Of a stretch of 64,000 nt of DNA, positions 59,432 to 64,000 are shown in pieces (positions within the stretch are counted from its first letter, which is position 1; each line of letters starts with the position of its first letter). A program made the translations under genes and the position numbers. The stretch is from an uncultured Myxococcales bacterium (GTDB taxonomy: Bacteria > Myxococcota_A > UBA9042 > DTJE01): assembly GCA_903847405.1 (NCBI GenBank), contig CAINDP010000138.1, positions 1 through 64,000 on the forward strand, written 5' to 3'. Below the pieces are notes generated by a model, which saw nothing but the letters and a program-made list of their open reading frames with translations, was not told the origin of the DNA and ran no database searches.

Positions 59432-61072
59432 TCAAGAAAGGACGGCGGACACGATGGCCTGGGCCTCATCGAGGATCGTGCGCAGGTGGTCGGGACCGCG
59501 GAAAGACTCCGCGTAGATCTTGTAGATGTCCTCGGTCCCGGAGGGCCGCGCCGCGAACCACCCCTGCCCGGTCACGACCTTCAGGCCGCCGATGGAGGCT
59601 CCGTTTCCCGGAGCCCGGGTCAGGCGCGCGACGATGGGATCCCCGGCCAGCGTCTGCGCGGTCACGGCCTCGGGCGACAGGCGCCCCAGGAGCGCCCGCT
59701 GGGTGGCGTTCGCCACGGCGTCGATGCGCGTGTAGACCGGGGAACCGAATCGCGCTTCCAGGTCCTTGTAGCGGGTGGCCGGGTCGGTGCCGGTGATTGC
59801 CGTGATCTCGGCGGCCAGGAGGCCCAGGATCAGGCCGTCCTTGTCCGTCGTCCACACCGTGCCGTCCTTTCGCAGGAACGAGGCGCCCGCGCTTTCCTCG
59901 CCGCCGAAACCGAACGAGCCGTCCGCCAGGCCCTCCACGAACCACTTGAAACCCACCGGGACCTCGCAGAGCCGGCGGCCCAGCGACGCAGCCAGCCGAT
60001 CGATCATCGAGGACGACACGAGCGTCTTGCCGATGGCTGCGTCGGGACGCCATCCCGGACGATGGGTGAAGAGGTACTCGATCGCGACCGCGAGGTAGTG
60101 GTTCGGATTCAGGAGGCCCCCCAGGGGCGTCACGATCCCGTGGCGATCGGCGTCGGGGTCGCAGCCGAAGGCAACGTCGAACCGGTCCTTCAAACCGATG
60201 AGGCCGGCCATCGCGTAGGGCGAGGAGCAGTCCATGCGGATCTTGCCGTCGTGATCCAGGGTCATGAACCCGAACGTCGGGTCATGGGAAGCGTTGACGA
60301 CTTCCAGGCGCAGGCCGTAGCGGTCGGCGATGCGATCCCAGTAGGCCAGGGAGGCACCGCCCAGGGGGTCCACGCCAATGCGGATGCCCGCGGCTGCGAT
60401 GGCGTCCAGGTCCAGGCACGAGGAAAGGTCCTCGATGTACGGCGCGGCGAAGTCCATCATGCGCGTCGTCGCGGCGCCCAGGGCACCCCGGAACCCGCGC
60501 CGACGGACGTCCTTGAGGTCGTTTTCCAGCAGCACGTTCGCCCGGTCCTGGATCCAGGTGGAAACGGACGTGTCGGCGGGGCCGCCATGGGGCGGGTTGT
60601 ACTTGACGCCGCCATCGGTCGGAGGGTTGTGGGACGGCGTGATCACGATGCCGTCCGCCAGGCCGGCGGTGCGCCCGCGGTTGTACCCGAGGATCGCGTG
60701 GGACACGACCGGCGTCGGCACGGGAACCAGGCCCTCCGGAAGGACCACAGCCACGTCGTTAGCCGCCAGGACCTCCAGGGTGGACTCCAGCGCGGGACGC
60801 GACAGGGCATGGGTGTCGACGCCCACGAACAGGGGGCCGGTGATGCCCTGCGACGCGCGATAGTCGGCAGTCGCCTGGGCGATGGCCAGGATGTGAGGTT
60901 CGTTGAACGCGGTCCGGAGGGACGAACCGCGGTGTCCCGAGGTGCCGAAGACCACGCGCTGCGCCGGGTCCTTCGGGTCGGGGGTGCGGTCGTAATAGGC
61001 GGCCACGAGGGCTTCGACGTCCACCAGGGATTCCCGGGGAGCGGGCTTCCCGGCGAGGGGGTGCAGGGCCAC
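59432..61072 (-). CDS. pgm: Phosphoglucomutase (alpha-D-glucose phosphate-specific)
   Basis: This encodes 546 residues from GTG 61072 (AAGGAGG upstream), the standard bacterial Pgm length. The catalytic phosphoserine loop is [12 protein letters not shown], the metal loop is CDPDADRHG, the sugar-binding loop is GGEESAGAS, and the phosphate-binding end is [16 protein letters not shown]. It interconverts glucose 1-phosphate and glucose 6-phosphate for glycogen or surface-sugar synthesis. It is flanked by the divergently regulated CNB operon downstream and the PHP protein upstream, all on the minus strand. Confidence 0.95.
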   Translation of the reverse strand: MALHPLAGKPAPRESLVDVEALVAAYYDRTPDPKDPAQRVVFGTSGHRGSSLRTAFNEPHILAIAQATADYRASQGITGPLFVGVDTHALSRPALESTLEVLAANDVAVVLPEGLVPVPTPVVSHAILGYNRGRTAGLADGIVITPSHNPPTDGGVKYNPPHGGPADTSVSTWIQDRANVLLENDLKDVRRRGFRGALGAATTRMMDFAAPYIEDLSSCLDLDAIAAAGIRIGVDPLGGASLAYWDRIADRYGLRLEVVNASHDPTFGFMTLDHDGKIRMDCSSPYAMAGLIGLKDRFDVAFGCDPDADRHGIVTPLGGLLNPNHYLAVAIEYLFTHRPGWRPDAAIGKTLVSSSMIDRLAASLGRRLCEVPVGFKWFVEGLADGSFGFGGEESAGASFLRKDGTVWTTDKDGLILGLLAAEITAITGTDPATRYKDLEARFGSPVYTRIDAVANATQRALLGRLSPEAVTAQTLAGDPIVARLTRAPGNGASIGGLKVVTGQGWFAARPSGTEDIYKIYAESFRGPDHLRTILDEAQAIVSAVLS

Positions 61073-61205
61073 GGGAACCTCCTTGTCCTACGGTCGCGAC
61101 CGGCACAGGATGATGCGTGTCGCAAGAACGTGCAACTCCCTCCGGCAGGGAACGACGAGTTTCGCGAGGATCGCAGGGCCGGGACGGGCCGGGGGGCAGG
61201 CGGGA

Positions 61206-64000
61206 TCAGGGGGTTACCGAGCCCATCTGCTGGAGGCCGACGCAGTACGCCGGGGTCGGGACCTGGCAGACGTAGACGGGCGTGCTGCCCTCCGCGTCGG
61301 TGCCGCGCCGGACCGCGCAGGTCTGGCCCGTGGGGCAGTCCGCCGAGTCCTTGGACGGATCGCAATCGCGCGAGCAGAACGCGGGCAGGTCCCACTTCCC
61401 GTCGCCGTTGGTGTCCACGGCCCGCCGCGGCTTGAATCCGCCGCCATCCGCGTCCACGCGGATCGGGTTCGTGGCGCCCCAGGGGAAGGTCGGATACGAG
61501 TCGGGCAGTTCGATGGACCCGGTCAGCGAGGACACGTCCAGGCCGAAGGCCGCGACGCTGTCCAGCAGGCCCGCGAAGGACGCCAGGATCTGGTCGGCGG
61601 CCAGGGCGATGACCGTGGAGATCAGGATGTTGCCGTACGACTCCCGCTTGTAGACCGGCGACAGGGCAGCCGCGGAATCGGTGCCGTAGGCGATGGCCAG
61701 GTACCACGCGTCCACGGCGGGCCGGTCCAGGGCGACGTCGCCCTCGAAGTCGATGATGTCCTCGGTCTTGCCGTCCGTGTAGATCTGCTTGACCAGCGCG
61801 CTGTTGCTCCAGATTTCGACGCGGTCCACACGGACCCACGACGGGGTCTGAACGCGCAGGTGGGCGATGATCTTGCCCGCGCCCTTCGCGGTCAGCGTGC
61901 CGCCGATGTCGACCGGCTTCCCGCCCTCCTCGCGCAGGGTCATCTGGATGTAGGGCCCGGCCGAGATCGTGGCCTTGCCGGCCTTGTAGGCCCGGTTCAT
62001 TTCGTCGCGGTCGACGGCCGACGGGGTGTCGGTGCCCAGGGAGATGTACGTCCGCGGGGAACCGATTTCCTTGGACGTCCCGTGGGAGTCCGAGTTGCCG
62101 ATGCCGATGACGTCGAAGCCCACGTCCAGGAAATGGAACCAGTCCTCCAGTACCTCGAACCGATCGGTGCAGGGGCGGACGTCGTCCGCCGGACATTCGT
62201 CCCGGCACCACAGGACGCACTGGGTCGTCCAGCCGGTGCCGCCGTCGTCCACCGACTTGGCGCACAGGGGGTGGTTCTTCGAGACGCAGGCAGTGCAGGC
62301 GTCCTTCTGGCTGCACCCGATGTCCAGAAGCCTGGTCGGATCCGCGGCGACTCCGGCTTCCGAAGCCGTCTGGAAGTACGCGTCGTTTTCCTGGGGCGTG
62401 CGCTCGACCTGGTAGCGCACGGACATCGCCTTCAGGCCTTCGAGGGCCTGGCGCTTGCACTCCAGCATGCTGCGGTCCGCCGTGCACGCGTCGAAGGCGG
62501 CGCGGGCCTCCTGGTGCCACCGGCAGTGGTCGCGACCGACGATCCAAGCGGACCGGGTCGCCTCGGGCAAGGTCGTGTCCGCGGCCTGCGTTTCCGCCTC
62601 GGCGCAGTTGGCGATCGGGTCGGCCAGCAGCCAGGCGCAGATCGAGTCGCTGCCGTTGTACGCGAACTGCGTCTTGTCCTTGACCCCGAGAATCTCCCGG
62701 TAGCAACGGTTGTGGCGCTCGGTTTCGCCGACCGTGGGGGTGTGCAGGTACTGGAGGTTCTTGCCGTTCATGATTTCGATCGACGAGAAGTCGCAGGGCG
62801 CCTCCTCCATGACCTGGTTGCACATTTCCATGCCGGGCGTCTTGCGCGACAGGTCGTACCCCTTCATGCCGATCTGCGCGAAGTAGCCCATGAAGCCGTC
62901 GCGGGGGTGGTTCACCTGCAGCACGAAGGCGTCCTTGGGACCGTCCGCCTTGGCGAGGATCGCGTCGAAGAACTGGCGCACCGTCAGGCCGTGCCACTTC
63001 GGCGGATCGTGGTTGAAGCCCTTCGTGGCGTCGAAGGTCATCGGGAAGCCGATGTAGTGCCCGTATTCCAGCGGCGAAATCTCGGCGGACAGTTCGAACT
63101 GGAAGAACGCCTCGAGGCCGCCCTTCAACACGTAGGGGAGGTAGTCCACCTGGTCGTCGTGGTCCGTGGCGGCGAAGAACTCGACGCCTTCGGCCGCGGC
63201 GGTCTTGACCCGGGTCTCCATCGCGAGGCCCGAATCCACCGACCGTCCGGCGTGGACGTGGAAGTCGGCGCCGATGTTGTCGCGGGTGTCCACTTCGCGA
63301 ATGAGGCCCATGCGCAGGGGCACCTTTTCGCCCGCGCGGACCTCGAAGTCCTCGACGACCGACAGGCCGTACTCGAAGCCGCGGGACGCCGTCACCTTGT
63401 AGAGGCCGGGGGGCAGGGTCAACGACCCGGCGCCCTCGGTGGAGTGCTCCAGCTTCATGACGCCGTGGTCGTAGCGGCTGTCGCCCAGTTCGACCTGGCT
63501 GAGGCCGTCCCAGTCCAGCACCTTGCCGGTCGCGTCCAGGCGCTGGAACGTCAGGCGCGCCGGGACCAGCATGCCGCCATTGTCCGTGATGCGGTACTCG
63601 ACCTCGCCGGGACCCGGCAGGACCAGGTTCACGCGCACGGTGCCGTCCTTGGCGACCGTGACGGGCTCCAGGGCGGATTCCCCGCGGTCCGAGGCGTGGG
63701 CCATCACGAAGTAGCGCCCCGGAGGCACCGGGGCGTCGAAGGCCCCTGAATACTGGGGCGCCACGCCCACGTCCGTGAGCATCTGCATGGCCAGGCCGGA
63801 GTTCGCGAATTCGGCCTGGGCCATCGCACGGTACTCGATCCACGTTTTCGGGGCGGCAGCCGTCGGGTCGGTCCGCGGATCCTTCAGGACGAAGACGTCC
63901 ACGTGACGCAACGGGGTCAGGGACCCCTCCTCGAAGACCGTGCCCGTCACGTTGCCCACGGGAGTGTTCCGGAGGGCGAACAGGTGCTTGACGGCCGAGG
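61206..64000 (-). CDS. CehA/McbA-type PHP metallohydrolase, partial at 5' end
   Basis: The frame is open from 64000 to the stop at 61206 (about 930 residues), with no stop before the window edge, so the true N-terminus is outside. The ORF-track start at 63959 is only an internal GTG. Beta-sandwich repeats (about the first 220 residues) are followed by a PHP domain with metal ligands DFHVHAGRS, FFAATDHDDQVDY, VNHPRDGF and IGNSDSHGT. A Cys-rich insertion (CSQKDACTACVSKNHPLC; CVLWCRDEC) lies within it. The C-terminal part has a calcium-loop-like DTNGDGKWD and CPTGQTC. CehA/McbA enzymes hydrolyse carbamates or phosphoesters; the substrate here is unknown. Confidence 0.8.
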   Translation of the reverse strand, partial: SAVKHLFALRNTPVGNVTGTVFEEGSLTPLRHVDVFVLKDPRTDPTAAAPKTWIEYRAMAQAEFANSGLAMQMLTDVGVAPQYSGAFDAPVPPGRYFVMAHASDRGESALEPVTVAKDGTVRVNLVLPGPGEVEYRITDNGGMLVPARLTFQRLDATGKVLDWDGLSQVELGDSRYDHGVMKLEHSTEGAGSLTLPPGLYKVTASRGFEYGLSVVEDFEVRAGEKVPLRMGLIREVDTRDNIGADFHVHAGRSVDSGLAMETRVKTAAAEGVEFFAATDHDDQVDYLPYVLKGGLEAFFQFELSAEISPLEYGHYIGFPMTFDATKGFNHDPPKWHGLTVRQFFDAILAKADGPKDAFVLQVNHPRDGFMGYFAQIGMKGYDLSRKTPGMEMCNQVMEEAPCDFSSIEIMNGKNLQYLHTPTVGETERHNRCYREILGVKDKTQFAYNGSDSICAWLLADPIANCAEAETQAADTTLPEATRSAWIVGRDHCRWHQEARAAFDACTADRSMLECKRQALEGLKAMSVRYQVERTPQENDAYFQTASEAGVAADPTRLLDIGCSQKDACTACVSKNHPLCAKSVDDGGTGWTTQCVLWCRDECPADDVRPCTDRFEVLEDWFHFLDVGFDVIGIGNSDSHGTSKEIGSPRTYISLGTDTPSAVDRDEMNRAYKAGKATISAGPYIQMTLREEGGKPVDIGGTLTAKGAGKIIAHLRVQTPSWVRVDRVEIWSNSALVKQIYTDGKTEDIIDFEGDVALDRPAVDAWYLAIAYGTDSAAALSPVYKRESYGNILISTVIALAADQILASFAGLLDSVAAFGLDVSSLTGSIELPDSYPTFPWGATNPIRVDADGGGFKPRRAVDTNGDGKWDLPAFCSRDCDPSKDSADCPTGQTCAVRRGTDAEGSTPVYVCQVPTPAYCVGLQQMGSVTP

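Noticed and set aside
61083-63749. 888-residue plus-strand ORF
   Set aside because: Antisense to the PHP protein, which has clear catalytic motifs.

Overview
The window is GC-rich bacterial chromosome, densely coded on both strands. It has one tRNA and no insertion sequence, prophage or CRISPR array that I can see. The gene content points to an anaerobic or facultatively anaerobic Gram-negative bacterium of the deltaproteobacterial / Myxococcota-like type. The signs are many lipoproteins with lipoboxes, outer-membrane beta-barrels, Cys-rich CGxDGCGG repeats, MopE-type DNDCDG repeats, an LruC-domain protein, a PknB/PEGA-type Ser/Thr kinase, [FeFe] hydrogenase and lysine 5,6-aminomutase. The exact phylum cannot be fixed from this sequence.

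Layout. 1-2811 (+): a 3' gene fragment, a lipoprotein and a FadL-type porin. 2825-16024 (-): a [FeFe]-hydrogenase block. In transcription order it reads REC response regulator, hydC (NuoE-like), hydB (NuoF-like), hydA, GAF histidine kinase, hydG, TM1266-type regulator, aspA, hydF, hydE, mnmA and a PfkB sugar kinase. It therefore holds a trimeric NAD(H)-linked hydrogenase, its three H-cluster maturases and a split two-component system. 16389-24442: a gingipain-like (C25) lipoprotein, a YbjN/GT-C pair, the F0 genes atpZ-atpI-atpB-atpE and a PEGA-tailed Ser/Thr kinase. 24751-30742: a DUF465 protein, HU, a P-loop protein with kamD-kamE (AdoCbl-dependent lysine 5,6-aminomutase), a small four-Cys protein and a thiolase.

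31456-43882 is a surface region: a coiled-coil lipoprotein, a three-repeat OB-like lipoprotein, three consecutive beta-barrel genes, an IgGFc-binding-type lipoprotein, an 1100-residue Cys-repeat protein and a fourth barrel. 43902-49829 holds a membrane protein, a GT2 glycosyltransferase, an asparagine synthetase, a glutamine synthetase without the adenylylation Tyr, and tRNA-Cys. 50056-53419 has a small lipoprotein plus an LruC-domain protein and another lipoprotein. 53747-58088 is centred on a cobalamin riboswitch. It drives two lipoprotein genes and possibly a YkgJ-type protein, and diverges from a VWA/MopE lipoprotein that shares a domain with one of them. The window ends with two cNMP-binding proteins behind a perfect 20-bp palindromic operator, phosphoglucomutase, and a PHP-type metallohydrolase that runs off the end.

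Metabolic reading (inference): the hydrogenase would re-oxidise NADH from amino-acid fermentation. Lysine aminomutase needs adenosylcobalamin, which gives a reason for cobalamin-controlled surface lipoproteins. Most promoters I can see are sigma70-like, TTGAC(A/T/G) with a 16-18 bp spacer and a loose -10. Intrinsic terminators are mostly GC-rich hairpins without U-tracts.
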